In this document: piece after piece, positions 1 to 8,345 of the stretch
Layout of the letters: every line of letters starts with the position of its first letter
Numbering within the stretch: the first letter of the stretch is position 1
NCBI RefSeq assembly: GCF_900101875.1
Contig: NZ_FNAI01000001.1
Coordinates: 806,001 to 870,000 of the forward strand
Source: Mucilaginibacter pineti
GTDB taxonomy: Bacteria; Bacteroidota; Bacteroidia; Sphingobacteriales; Sphingobacteriaceae
Direction: 5' to 3'
DNA: 64,000 nt
The notes under the pieces: generated by a model
Seen by the model: the letters and a program-made list of their open reading frames with translations, nothing else
Told to the model about the DNA's origin: nothing
Database searches by the model: none
Made by a program: the position numbers and the translations under genes

Positions 1-39
1 ATATTAAAAAAATCTTACAACTGATAAACGACGCAACAA

Positions 40-357
40 ATGGAACAACACAGGCTTGATGCCTTCCAGGTAATTGCTGATCCGAGCCGGAGGCAAATAC
101 TCCAACTGCTTTCTAAAGATAATATGACCATAAATTCTCTGGCTGATAATTTTGATATGAGCCGACCCGCGGTTTCAAAACATATAAAGGCACTTTATAA
201 CGCCGGCTTTATTTCCATACAGGATATTGGCCGGGAAAGGCATTGTACGTTAAAGCAAGACGGGTTTAATGAATTACAAGAGTGGCTGGCATACTATGAT
301 GCTTTCTGGGGCAGCAAATTGAAAAAACTGGGAGCATTACTAAACGATAAATCATAA
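40..357 (+). CDS. ArsR-family winged-helix transcriptional regulator
   Basis: A 105-residue DNA-binding protein, normal for a single-domain ArsR regulator. The N-terminal segment DAFQVIADPSRRQILQLL is the typical first helices of the family, and residues about 35-55 (SLADNFDMSRPAVSKHIKAL) form the helix-turn-helix. No CxC metal-binding motif is visible, so a metal sensor is unlikely. It ends 11 bases before an SRPBCC/AHSA1-like gene; ArsR-SRPBCC pairs are a common co-transcribed arrangement in which the regulator probably controls its own operon. The signal is not evident from the sequence. Confidence 0.85.
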   Translation: MEQHRLDAFQVIADPSRRQILQLLSKDNMTINSLADNFDMSRPAVSKHIKALYNAGFISIQDIGRERHCTLKQDGFNELQEWLAYYDAFWGSKLKKLGALLNDKS

Positions 358-368
358 AAAATAAAAAC

Positions 369-812
369 ATGAATAATCAAGATTTCACTACTACCATTAT
401 AGTAGATCAAACCTCAAAAGAAGCCTTTGATGCCATCAACAATGTTCGCGGATGGTGGTCAGAAGATATTGAAGGCGGTACAAGCAAGTTAAATGACGAG
501 TTTACGTACAAGGCTAAGGATTTGCACCGTTGTACAATGAAGCTAATAGAAGTTGTTCCGAACAAAAAAGTAGTTTGGTTAGTTTTGGACAATTATTTTA
601 ATTTTACTAAAGATCAAACAGAGTGGATTGGCACAAAAATTATTTTTGATATCTCTGAACAAGATAATAAAACGCAAATCCGCTTCACTCACCTTGGTTT
701 AATCCCCCTGTATGAGTGTTACGAAATCTGTTTTAATGCATGGACAAATTATATAACCAGTAGTTTGCTCAACTTGATTACTACAGGTAAAGGGGAACCA
801 AACAAAAAGTAG
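369..812 (+). CDS. SRPBCC (AHSA1/START-like) domain protein
   Basis: A 147-residue cytoplasmic protein with the AHSA1-like SRPBCC pattern: N-terminal strand TTTIIVDQTSKEAFDAI, a GWWSEDIEGG turn, and a C-terminal helix carrying NAWTNYITSSLLNLI. The fold makes a hydrophobic pocket for small ligands; the ligand is unknown. It follows the ArsR gene closely and is probably in the same transcript. Function beyond the fold is not assigned. Confidence 0.75.
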   Translation: MNNQDFTTTIIVDQTSKEAFDAINNVRGWWSEDIEGGTSKLNDEFTYKAKDLHRCTMKLIEVVPNKKVVWLVLDNYFNFTKDQTEWIGTKIIFDISEQDNKTQIRFTHLGLIPLYECYEICFNAWTNYITSSLLNLITTGKGEPNKK

Positions 813-892
813 CGTTAAATAAATATCAAAAATGCTATCCGTTTGACAATTTGCTTGTTTTCAATTGTATATTTTGCTGTAACCTTATTAAA

Positions 893-2008
893 ATGTTTTC
901 CATTAGTAAAATCGCAAAGCCGAACTGCACCACGACCGCCAATTTATTTATTATAATGCTTTTTGTGTGTTTCAATACAGCACTATTGGCACAAAACATC
1001 ACAAAAAAAGCAAATTGGATAAGGCCCGAAGTGGTATCTGGTCAGCAAACCTGGGGAATACATAATGGAATAGTATTTAGTTTATGGCCAAATGGTGTGG
1101 AAACGGCAGACCAGGGAACTGGTGGGCCAAGGGGGCTAATTAGGGTAGGATATGAATATATGGGAAAAGTATATCTCATCAACTTTATTGCTATTGAACC
1201 CGTAGTTGATGGCAAAATAGAGTTTAGTGAAATTTCACCTTCTAACGTTGACGGAAAATGGGGAAAGCTTTTGTGGACTGGCGATAATGAAACTACAGAC
1301 TCCTATAACCCAATCAATAGCCGGGGTATCATATCGCATCCGGATGGGAATAAACCTGAAATAGAACAGCTATCATTATATGTATTTACAGAACAATTTT
1401 TAAACGGAGCAAATCCATATCTTAAATTAAGTATCCGTAGTGATAGGCCAGAGGAAATATGTTTCGAAATACATAACAAAGAAAATAGCGCGAAGATGGA
1501 TAGGTGCGCCCTTACAGCTACTATGGGAAATTATTCGCGACTAAGGTTGCTGCATCTTAATAATGAAACCATTGATTCAAGAAAGTTGTATAGCGGGTAT
1601 TCAGGTATCGATTTTATTGAAAAAGAGGCATATTCTGCAAGCACGTTCTTAAAACTTAAAGACGGAAGTCCGATTGTATTTACAACATCCAACGAAAGCT
1701 TTTCTGAACTATCATCATGGCCAAACGATAGCGTATATTATACCAAAAGGAACTGGAAATACAGGCCCCTTTGTAAGCTGACGCAATACTGGCGTAAAGA
1801 TAACATGGGCTATAACCCATCGCTTGAGGTTAGGGTTAACGGCAGGGCCAAGTATTGGAGCGGCGGCACCAAAGATACTTCCCAATATGTTAACATTCCC
1901 GGTGGACCTGCATTTGAAAACTTTGAACTACGGGAAAAATATTACCCCGGGCAAAAATTTTATTACGGCCTTACTATAAAAACGGCAGATGAACTACTTA
2001 AACAGTGA
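893..2008 (+). CDS. Secreted protein of unknown function
   Basis: I do not recognise this family. From the ATG at 893 the protein has 371 residues with a signal peptide at about 15-34 (LFIIMLFVCFNTALLAQ); a longer reading from a TTG at 851 is possible but less likely. The mature part is rich in aromatic residues and glycine (for example GQQTWGIHNGIVFSLWPNG and NGRAKYWSGGTKDTSQYVN), which suggests a beta-sandwich exported protein. The C-terminus has no type IX sorting domain that I can see. It stands alone between the ArsR pair and the converging pckA gene. Confidence 0.6.
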   Translation: MFSISKIAKPNCTTTANLFIIMLFVCFNTALLAQNITKKANWIRPEVVSGQQTWGIHNGIVFSLWPNGVETADQGTGGPRGLIRVGYEYMGKVYLINFIAIEPVVDGKIEFSEISPSNVDGKWGKLLWTGDNETTDSYNPINSRGIISHPDGNKPEIEQLSLYVFTEQFLNGANPYLKLSIRSDRPEEICFEIHNKENSAKMDRCALTATMGNYSRLRLLHLNNETIDSRKLYSGYSGIDFIEKEAYSASTFLKLKDGSPIVFTTSNESFSELSSWPNDSVYYTKRNWKYRPLCKLTQYWRKDNMGYNPSLEVRVNGRAKYWSGGTKDTSQYVNIPGGPAFENFELREKYYPGQKFYYGLTIKTADELLKQ

Positions 2009-2055
2009 TAAATTCTTCGCCAAAATCTAAAAACAGCAACAAAAGCCCAATACGG

Positions 2056-3639
2056 TCAATATACGCCAACCTTAACCTCCTCAGGGCGGTAAAGCAGATA
2101 ATTGGCTGTAAATTGCTGTAGTAACTTATTGGCGGCCCTGTCATAAGCGGTTGGTTCGGGCCAGGTATCACGCGGGTTTAATAGTACATCCGGTACGTTG
2201 GGGCATGCCTGGGGTACAAGCATCCCAAAAACAGGGTGACGTTTGTATATTACCTTATTTAATTGTCCGTTTAATACAGCAGTGATTATTGCACGGGTGT
2301 ATTTTAAACTAATGCGGTTCCCTACGCCATAGCCCCCACCCGTCCAACCTGTATTAATTAGCCAAACAGGAACTTTATATTTTTCGATCTTCTCTTTGAG
2401 CATCGTAGCATAAAAATCTGGATGAAGCGGTAAAAAAGGTGCGCCGAAACACGCGCTAAAAGTGATTTGCGGCTCGGTTACCCCTACTTCGGTGCCGGCA
2501 ACTTTAGCTGTATAACCATTAATATATTGATACATGGCCTGTTCCGCACTTAGTTTGCTCACCGGCGGTAGTACACCATAAGCATCGCACGTTAAAAAAA
2601 ATATATGCTTAGGAATACCAGAAACGGATGGAATTTTAGCATTTTCAATAAAGGCCAAAGGATAGCTTACCCGGGTATTCTCCGTTATTTTTTTACAGCT
2701 GTAATCAATTTGATTTGTGCCCGGAATACATCCAGCATTTTCTACTAATGCGCCAGCGTTAATTGCATTATAGATCTGCGGCTCTTGCTGTGCCGATAGG
2801 TTGATGATCTTGGCGTAACATCCTCCCTCAAAATTAAAAGTGCCGCTATCGTCCCAGCCATGTTCATCGTCGCCAATCAACTGCCTTTCAGGGTCGGAAC
2901 TGAGCGTGGTTTTACCTGTGCCGCTTAGTCCAAAAAACAACGCGGTATCTCCAGCCCTTCCCACATTGGCGCTGCAGTGCATAGGCAGCACATTGTTATG
3001 TAATGGCAAGATGTAATTTAATACGGTAAAAACTCCCTTTTTAATTTCTCCGGTATAACCTGTCCCCCCAATTAAGATAGTCTTGTGCGTAAAAGACACA
3101 ACCGTGAAGTTGGCACTTTTGGTACCATGCACCTTTGGATCGGCGTAAAAACCGGGCGCCTGGATCACGTGCCATTCGGGTGTTATGGTTTGCAGTTCCA
3201 GGGATGTTGGCGTAATAAACATATTTGCGGTAAAATGATTGCTCCACGGAGTTTCGGTAGTAATACGCAGCGCAATACGGTGTTTGTTATCCGCACACGC
3301 AAAAGCATCCCGCATCCAGATGTCTTCCTTTCCGTCGAGGTAGCTCAACATATCCTTTTGCAGTTTCAGAAAATATTCTGGTTGGATGGGGTTGTTAAAC
3401 CTGTTCCAGTGAACCATACTTTCGGTTTGCCTGTCCTTTACTATAAATTTATCATCGGGACTACGGCCGGTAAAACGGCCGGTGTTAATCATCAGGGCAC
3501 CCGTACTGCTCAATACCCCCTCTTTTCGTTGCAAAGTTTGCTCAACCAGCTTTTCGGCCGGCAGTTGGTAATGAACCCTCGATCTTAACAATGAGTTTAT
3601 CATATAAAATAGCCGTTTTAAATAACGAAGGCAATACAT
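2056..3639 (-). CDS. pckA: Phosphoenolpyruvate carboxykinase (ATP)
   Basis: Converts oxaloacetate plus ATP to phosphoenolpyruvate, the entry step of gluconeogenesis. Visible motifs are GRFTGRSPDDKFIV near residues 54-67, the P-loop GLSGTGKTTLSS at about 237-248, and GDDEHGW at about 256-262, all diagnostic of the ATP-dependent family. The N-terminus is short: about 20 residues normally before the YNLS-like segment are replaced by an atypical sequence. The chosen ATG (3639) follows an A-rich stretch; an internal ATG at 3603 would give 515 residues. It is divergent from fbp across 328 bases, consistent with joint control of gluconeogenesis. Confidence 0.93.
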   Translation of the reverse strand: MYCLRYLKRLFYMINSLLRSRVHYQLPAEKLVEQTLQRKEGVLSSTGALMINTGRFTGRSPDDKFIVKDRQTESMVHWNRFNNPIQPEYFLKLQKDMLSYLDGKEDIWMRDAFACADNKHRIALRITTETPWSNHFTANMFITPTSLELQTITPEWHVIQAPGFYADPKVHGTKSANFTVVSFTHKTILIGGTGYTGEIKKGVFTVLNYILPLHNNVLPMHCSANVGRAGDTALFFGLSGTGKTTLSSDPERQLIGDDEHGWDDSGTFNFEGGCYAKIINLSAQQEPQIYNAINAGALVENAGCIPGTNQIDYSCKKITENTRVSYPLAFIENAKIPSVSGIPKHIFFLTCDAYGVLPPVSKLSAEQAMYQYINGYTAKVAGTEVGVTEPQITFSACFGAPFLPLHPDFYATMLKEKIEKYKVPVWLINTGWTGGGYGVGNRISLKYTRAIITAVLNGQLNKVIYKRHPVFGMLVPQACPNVPDVLLNPRDTWPEPTAYDRAANKLLQQFTANYLLYRPEEVKVGVY

Positions 3640-3967
3640 TTTTTGTTATTACCCCTGGATTGAAAAAAACACCAAAATCTTAATACAAAGGTTCGGTCTT
3701 TTGGTCATTAAAGCTATACTATGCCGCCAGTTTGAAAAACATGACTAAAAATAGCGGCATAAAAAGTCATTTTTTCTGTTTTGACCTTAAAAAGATGGGC
3801 ATTTTAGTCGAAAAGCACTTTTTACTACAGTTAAATACACTATGAAAACCACACCCATAGAACTAAAGGCGTCATTTTATGGCCTCAATTTGCATAATTC
3901 GCACATTTGTTCATACATTGGCTCCACCAATTATTCATCATATTAACGTATAATTTACACTAAGTCT
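3640..3967. other. Intergenic region between divergent pckA and fbp
   Basis: No gene is visible in these 328 bases. They must hold the promoters of both gluconeogenic genes. One feature stands out: an 8-base inverted repeat, TATGCCGC at 3720-3727 and GCGGCATA at 3754-3761, with a 26-base spacer. It could be a regulator site. No clear TAnnTTTG element was identified here. Confidence 0.4.
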
Positions 3968-4987
3968 ATGAACAAGGTAATCACTTTAGGGCAATTTATT
4001 ATTGAGAAACAAGCCGATTTTCCGTATGCCAAAGGAGAGCTTTCCAGATTGCTCCGGGATATAGGTATTGCAGCAAAAATTGTTAACCGCGAAGTGAATA
4101 AGGCGGGGCTGATGGACATATTAGGCAACGCTGGCAGCACCAACATCCAAGGTGAAAGTCAGCAAAAACTGGATGTATACGCCGATCAGCAATTTATATC
4201 GGCCTTAAAATGCGGAGGGGAATGCTGCATTGTTGCATCCGAAGAAAATGAGGACATCATTAGGTTGGATACAGATGTATCAAAAAATGCAAAATATATT
4301 GTTGCCATTGATCCTTTAGATGGTTCATCTAACATTGACGTAAATGTACCGGTTGGTACTATTTTTTCTATTTATCGCAGAAAAACAACCGCCGGACAAG
4401 CCAGCCTAAAGGATGTGATGCAAAAAGGAACCGAGCAAGTGGCAGCTGGGTATATTATTTACGGCTCATCTACCATGTTGGTTTATACCACGGGCAAAGG
4501 TGTTAACGGATTTACGCTCGATCCTTCGATTGGTGAATTTTGCCTTTCACACCCTGATATGCAAATTCCGGAGCGTGGGGTTATATACTCTATTAATGAG
4601 GGTAACTATGTACATTTTCCACAGGGTGTTAAAGATTATATAAAATATTGCCAGGTAGAAGACCCTAAAACCAACCGCCCTTATGCATCAAGATATATAG
4701 GCTCTATGGTGGCCGATATACACCGTAACCTTATTAAGGGCGGCATATTTATTTACCCGGTTACCTCCTCGGCACCCAATGGTAAGTTACGGCTTGTTTA
4801 TGAATGTAACCCAATGGCCTTTTTAATTGAACAAGCTGGCGGCAGGGCAACAAACGGTAAAGACCGCATCCTTAACCTTACTGTTACCGAATTACACCAG
4901 CGTTCACCTATTTTCATCGGGTCGAAAGAAATGGTAAAAAAGGCAGAGAGTTTTAACCTGTTAAATGAAATACTGCAAAAAAGCTAA
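3968..4987 (+). CDS. fbp: Fructose-1,6-bisphosphatase, class I
   Basis: Hydrolyses fructose 1,6-bisphosphate to fructose 6-phosphate in gluconeogenesis. The 339-residue length is standard. Metal- and substrate-binding motifs are present: SEENE at about 91-95 and [10 protein letters not shown] at about 115-124, followed by [15 protein letters not shown]-terminal segment with [15 protein letters not shown] also matches the family. It diverges from pckA and is followed two bases later by an Lrp/AsnC regulator, so the two probably share a transcript. Confidence 0.96.
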   Translation: MNKVITLGQFIIEKQADFPYAKGELSRLLRDIGIAAKIVNREVNKAGLMDILGNAGSTNIQGESQQKLDVYADQQFISALKCGGECCIVASEENEDIIRLDTDVSKNAKYIVAIDPLDGSSNIDVNVPVGTIFSIYRRKTTAGQASLKDVMQKGTEQVAAGYIIYGSSTMLVYTTGKGVNGFTLDPSIGEFCLSHPDMQIPERGVIYSINEGNYVHFPQGVKDYIKYCQVEDPKTNRPYASRYIGSMVADIHRNLIKGGIFIYPVTSSAPNGKLRLVYECNPMAFLIEQAGGRATNGKDRILNLTVTELHQRSPIFIGSKEMVKKAESFNLLNEILQKS

Positions 4988-4989
4988 GT

Positions 4990-5466
4990 ATGGAAAATCG
5001 CCTGGATAAAATTGACATGGGTATATTAAAATTATTGGAAAAAGATGCCCGACTTACTCATAAAGAGATAGCACATTCCTTGAATCTATCCATTACGCCT
5101 ATTCACGCACGCATCCGCAAATTACAAGATGAAGGATATATACAGCGCTATACAGCTATTATTAATCACAAAATGGTAGGACGCGGGTTAATTGCTTATA
5201 CACAAGTACATTTAAAGGAACATTCGCAGGAAAGCTTAAAGGCTTTTATGGAGGCATCGGTAAAATTACCAGAGGTTATGGAATGCTACCACATGACGGG
5301 AGCCTTTGATTTTCTGCTCCGGATTGCCATCAAGGACATGGACGAATATAACAAAGTGCTTTTTGAAAAACTTACAAGGCTACCTGATGTAGGCAACATG
5401 CAGAGTTTCTTCGTAATGTCTGAAGTTAAACACGAAACCGGGTATATGTTTGATGGGCAAAGTTGA
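4990..5466 (+). CDS. Lrp/AsnC-family transcriptional regulator
   Basis: A 158-residue two-domain regulator. The N-terminal AsnC-type helix-turn-helix runs over about residues 5-60 (LDKIDMGILKLLEKDARLT, then NLSITPIHARIRKLQDEGYI). The C-terminal RAM ligand-binding domain follows at about 67-150 (MECYHMTGAFDFLLRIAIKDMDEY). These proteins usually sense amino acids and bind DNA as oligomers. It starts two bases after fbp, suggesting co-transcription; whether it regulates fbp or pckA is a guess. Confidence 0.88.
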   Translation: MENRLDKIDMGILKLLEKDARLTHKEIAHSLNLSITPIHARIRKLQDEGYIQRYTAIINHKMVGRGLIAYTQVHLKEHSQESLKAFMEASVKLPEVMECYHMTGAFDFLLRIAIKDMDEYNKVLFEKLTRLPDVGNMQSFFVMSEVKHETGYMFDGQS

Positions 5467-5485
5467 ACCACCGCTTACAAAAAAA

Positions 5486-5509
5486 GCGTTACAAGCTTCT
5501 ATGTAACGC
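5486..5509 (-). terminator. Intrinsic terminator between converging genes
   Basis: Stem GCGTTAC (5486-5492) pairs with GTAACGC (5503-5509). The run of A immediately left of the stem becomes a U-tract for leftward transcripts, so it best serves the leftward WecA-like gene that ends at 5535. Confidence 0.65.
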
Positions 5510-5534
5510 CTTAAAACAGTTTCAATATTCAGTT

Positions 5535-6638
5535 TTAAGCAAAAAAGTTACGAAGCGCAATATTTTCGCGTTCTTTAGACCGCAGGCAAAAAGTAATGAT
5601 CCAGTTGGCCATCAACGACATTGAAAAAATAAGGATAATTAAAAAAGAATTACTTAAACTACTGAATATAAAAACTATAGCTATCGATAAAAGATTAATG
5701 AACGATAAGCAAAGCGTTGTTTGCAAGTGATTAAGCCCCAGCCCCAATATACGGTGATGTGTGTGATTCCTATCGGCCTCAAAAGGCGATTTACCACTAA
5801 ATATCCTTAATATAAACACCCTTAAGGTATCAAATATAGGACCTATTAAAATAGCCGTGGTTAGTGCCGGTGCAAAAGTTATAGTTGGCAAATGACTGCC
5901 GGTTAACCTACTTACACCGATAAATTTAATGGCCATTACCGCCGATACAAGACCTATTAATAAAGCACCTGTATCGCCCATAAAAATCTTAGCTGGAGTT
6001 ATGTTGTAACGTAAAAAACCTATAACTGCGCCGGTCATGGCCAGGCCAACCGCTGCAAGTTCATATTGTTTTATATACATAAACAATATAGCAAAAGAAA
6101 GGTTCACGATGATACCCGTTGTTGCCGCAAGCCCATCAATCCCATCAATCAAATTGAAAGAGTTGATAATAAGCATAATTAATAAAATGGAAAATATAGC
6201 GCTTGGGATAAAAGGTAGTTGAAATATGCCAAACACACCACACATGCTTGTAATACGAATATCGCCCAACAGTACTAATATCGCAGCCACTATAAATTGA
6301 ATGAAAAATTTTGTACTTGAGTTTACACCAGATAGATCGTCCTTTAAACCCATAGTAAACAGAATTATACAGGCTATTAGCAGGTAACTTACTGGTAATG
6401 CTTTATCAATTATGCTAAACAAAAGTGTTGTAATAGTAAAGCTTACAAAAATTGCCACACCACCTAAACGAGGAATGCCATGATCATGTTGTTTTCTGAA
6501 ATGCCCAACGTCGTCATACAAATGTCTTGAGCGAGCTACGTGTAAGATGGAAGGAATTGACAGCCATGTTATCATGGTTGAAAACACAAGTATTAGAATA
6601 TTATAAATAAAATGATGTAAATGTAAAAGTTCAACCAT
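5535..6638 (-). CDS. WecA/MraY-like undecaprenyl-phosphate sugar-1-phosphate transferase
   Basis: A 367-residue polytopic membrane enzyme of the glycosyltransferase 4 (MraY/WecA/WbpL) family, which loads a HexNAc-1-phosphate onto undecaprenyl phosphate on the cytoplasmic face. Diagnostic motifs: DDLSG at about 100-104, NLIDGIDGLA at about 162-171, GDTGALLIG at about 221-229, and HTHHRILG at about 292-299. Roughly ten hydrophobic helices are visible. It lies at the left edge of the exopolysaccharide locus, in the opposite direction from wza-wzc, and is a good candidate for the initiating transferase of that pathway. The exact sugar cannot be read from sequence; WecA (GlcNAc-1-P) is more likely than MraY given the context. 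Confidence 0.88.
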   Translation of the reverse strand: MVELLHLHHFIYNILILVFSTMITWLSIPSILHVARSRHLYDDVGHFRKQHDHGIPRLGGVAIFVSFTITTLLFSIIDKALPVSYLLIACIILFTMGLKDDLSGVNSSTKFFIQFIVAAILVLLGDIRITSMCGVFGIFQLPFIPSAIFSILLIMLIINSFNLIDGIDGLAATTGIIVNLSFAILFMYIKQYELAAVGLAMTGAVIGFLRYNITPAKIFMGDTGALLIGLVSAVMAIKFIGVSRLTGSHLPTITFAPALTTAILIGPIFDTLRVFILRIFSGKSPFEADRNHTHHRILGLGLNHLQTTLCLSFINLLSIAIVFIFSSLSNSFLIILIFSMSLMANWIITFCLRSKERENIALRNFFA

Positions 6639-6720
6639 ATATTAAATTGGTATTTATAAAATCATTCATTTACTTATTGTACCTTTTTACGTAAGTCTAT
6701 TTAAAAAGTTTAACCTACGA

Positions 6721-7458
6721 TTAAAAAAATTGATTGATTTTTTGCAAAGGTTTTAGCATCATAGCAAGGAGTGGAAATGCAATTTTATTTTCACGCATTG
6801 CCTTTAAATCATGCTTCCAGGCTTGTAGCCTATTTTTTAAATTTTTGTTGCTTACCCCTCCCGCCCTCATTATAACCATTATTTTATTAAGATAAAAGCT
6901 GCGGACTTTATGCTTATGCATAAACCTTACCATAAGTTCATAATCAGCTGCAGAACCGTACCCAAGCTCATAAAAACCCAATTTTTCAAACAATTGCCGC
7001 CGACTATAAAAGGTTGGGTGTGGCGGCATAAATCCCCTATTAAAGGAATTATTTCCACACTTTTTGGCATGCCATTTACGCACTATTTTATCATTAGCAT
7101 CAACAAAGTTCAGGTTACCGTAAAGCACATCAATCTCTGGATTTGTAAACGCCTGTATTACTGAATATAAAACTAAATCATCGGCAAAATGATCATCGGC
7201 ATTAAGGATGCCAACAATATTGCCGGTTGCCATTTTTATACCTTTATTCATGGCATCATATATGCCCTTATCTGGTTCGGAAATAAAAAAGCTAATTACT
7301 GATTTGTATTGGGCGATTATTTGAAGTGTATTATCTGTTGAACCACCATCAATTATAATATATTCTAAATCGATATTTTTTTGGTTGATGACAGATTCTA
7401 TACACCGGGCAATGGTATTCTGAGCATTGTAAACAACGGTAACCAAAGAAATTTTCAA
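6721..7458 (-). CDS. Glycosyltransferase family 2
   Basis: A 245-residue GT-A fold enzyme. The N-terminus ISLVTVVYNAQNTIARCIES, then IIDGGSTDNT and the DxD-type LNADDHF, identify a GT2 transferase using a nucleotide sugar on the cytoplasmic side. No membrane helix is evident. It shares its strand with the WecA-like gene (82 bases downstream) and diverges from wza. It probably adds an early sugar to the lipid-linked unit; acceptor and donor are unknown. Confidence 0.88.
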   Translation of the reverse strand: MKISLVTVVYNAQNTIARCIESVINQKNIDLEYIIIDGGSTDNTLQIIAQYKSVISFFISEPDKGIYDAMNKGIKMATGNIVGILNADDHFADDLVLYSVIQAFTNPEIDVLYGNLNFVDANDKIVRKWHAKKCGNNSFNRGFMPPHPTFYSRRQLFEKLGFYELGYGSAADYELMVRFMHKHKVRSFYLNKIMVIMRAGGVSNKNLKNRLQAWKHDLKAMRENKIAFPLLAMMLKPLQKINQFF

Positions 7459-7504
7459 ACCTTAAAAATTAGGAATTGCACGCATTTTATAGCCACAAAT
7501 TATG

Positions 7505-7512
7505 TATTTTTG
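7505..7512 (+). promoter_or_regulatory. Candidate -7 element upstream of the wza operon
   Basis: TATTTTTG matches the Bacteroidota TAnnTTTG element, 48 bases before the wza ATG. A matching -33 TTTG is not clear; a TTTT stretch at 7485-7488 is the nearest. An AGGAGA sequence at 7541-7546 could serve as a ribosome site. Confidence 0.4.
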
Positions 7513-7559
7513 AAATTATTGCACAATTATAACAACATTCAGGAGAACTTACCGACCGT

Positions 7560-8345
7560 ATGCGCTTATTAATAACTGTTTTTTTTATCTGTTCGATACT
7601 TTTCAATTTATCATCCTGTTCAAGCAAGCAGTACCAGTCGCTTTTTGAACAAAAAAGCACTAATACGATTGATACCGTATCTCCAAAAAACAATCCTGCT
7701 TTTATTGGCTATCGGATTAAACCCCAAGATATTATACAGATCAGAAATCTTCAAAACATTAGTTATATAGTTGACGCCGCTCCTTCAACCTCTGCAAGCG
7801 GAGGTGGGGCTACCGGAGGAAGCGGCCAAACCTATCAGGTTGAAGAAGATGGCAGCGTAGCACTCCCTGTTATAGGGCATGTTAACATTGCAGGGCTTAC
7901 AAGGCCGCAAGCGGCAAAACTTGTAGAGGACCTTTACCGTAAAAGCCTTTTAAAAGATCCGATAATTGAGTTAAAGATAACTAACCTTAAGGTAACTTTA
8001 CTTGGTGAGCTAACCTCACAGGGAAGTTTTCCACTAATAAAAGATAAAACTACATTGGTTGAAATGATTGGACAGGCAGGTGGACTTACAAAAAACGCAA
8101 ACGAAACAAACATAAAAATAATACGTGGTGACCAACTTAACCCACAGGTTACGCTAATTAATCTGAGGGATATACAATCTATAAATGATCCCCGCGCTAT
8201 ACTTCAAAGCGGCGATATTGTTTATGTGTCACAAAACAAACGGTCTGTACGCAATGAGAATTTACAAAACATATCGGCTGTTTCGCAACCGGCATTGCTT
8301 TTACTAAATACAGCCTTGCTTATATTATCGTTCTCTCGTCGTTAA
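7560..8345 (+). CDS. wza: Polysaccharide export outer-membrane lipoprotein (Wza family)
   Basis: A 261-residue export channel protein. A lipoprotein signal peptide ends at LSSCSSK with the lipid-modified Cys at about residue 20. The Poly_export domain (about 50-130, including YQVEEDGSVALPVIGHVNIAGLT) is followed by an SLBB domain with VTLLGELTSQGSFPL. The C-terminal hydrophobic stretch PALLLLNTALLILSF may be the outer-membrane segment. It directly abuts the Wzc gene, the usual partner for chain export. The gene name is given by family, not by orthology test. Confidence 0.9.
   Translation: MRLLITVFFICSILFNLSSCSSKQYQSLFEQKSTNTIDTVSPKNNPAFIGYRIKPQDIIQIRNLQNISYIVDAAPSTSASGGGATGGSGQTYQVEEDGSVALPVIGHVNIAGLTRPQAAKLVEDLYRKSLLKDPIIELKITNLKVTLLGELTSQGSFPLIKDKTTLVEMIGQAGGLTKNANETNIKIIRGDQLNPQVTLINLRDIQSINDPRAILQSGDIVYVSQNKRSVRNENLQNISAVSQPALLLLNTALLILSFSRR

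Noticed and set aside
3085..3588. A 167-codon open frame on the plus strand within pckA
   Set aside because: It is antisense to a well-conserved enzyme, has no recognisable motif, and its composition follows from the pckA codons.
7487..7693. A minus-strand 68-codon frame across the wza promoter
   Set aside because: It overlaps the divergent promoter region and the wza signal peptide coding sequence and has no family match that I recognise.
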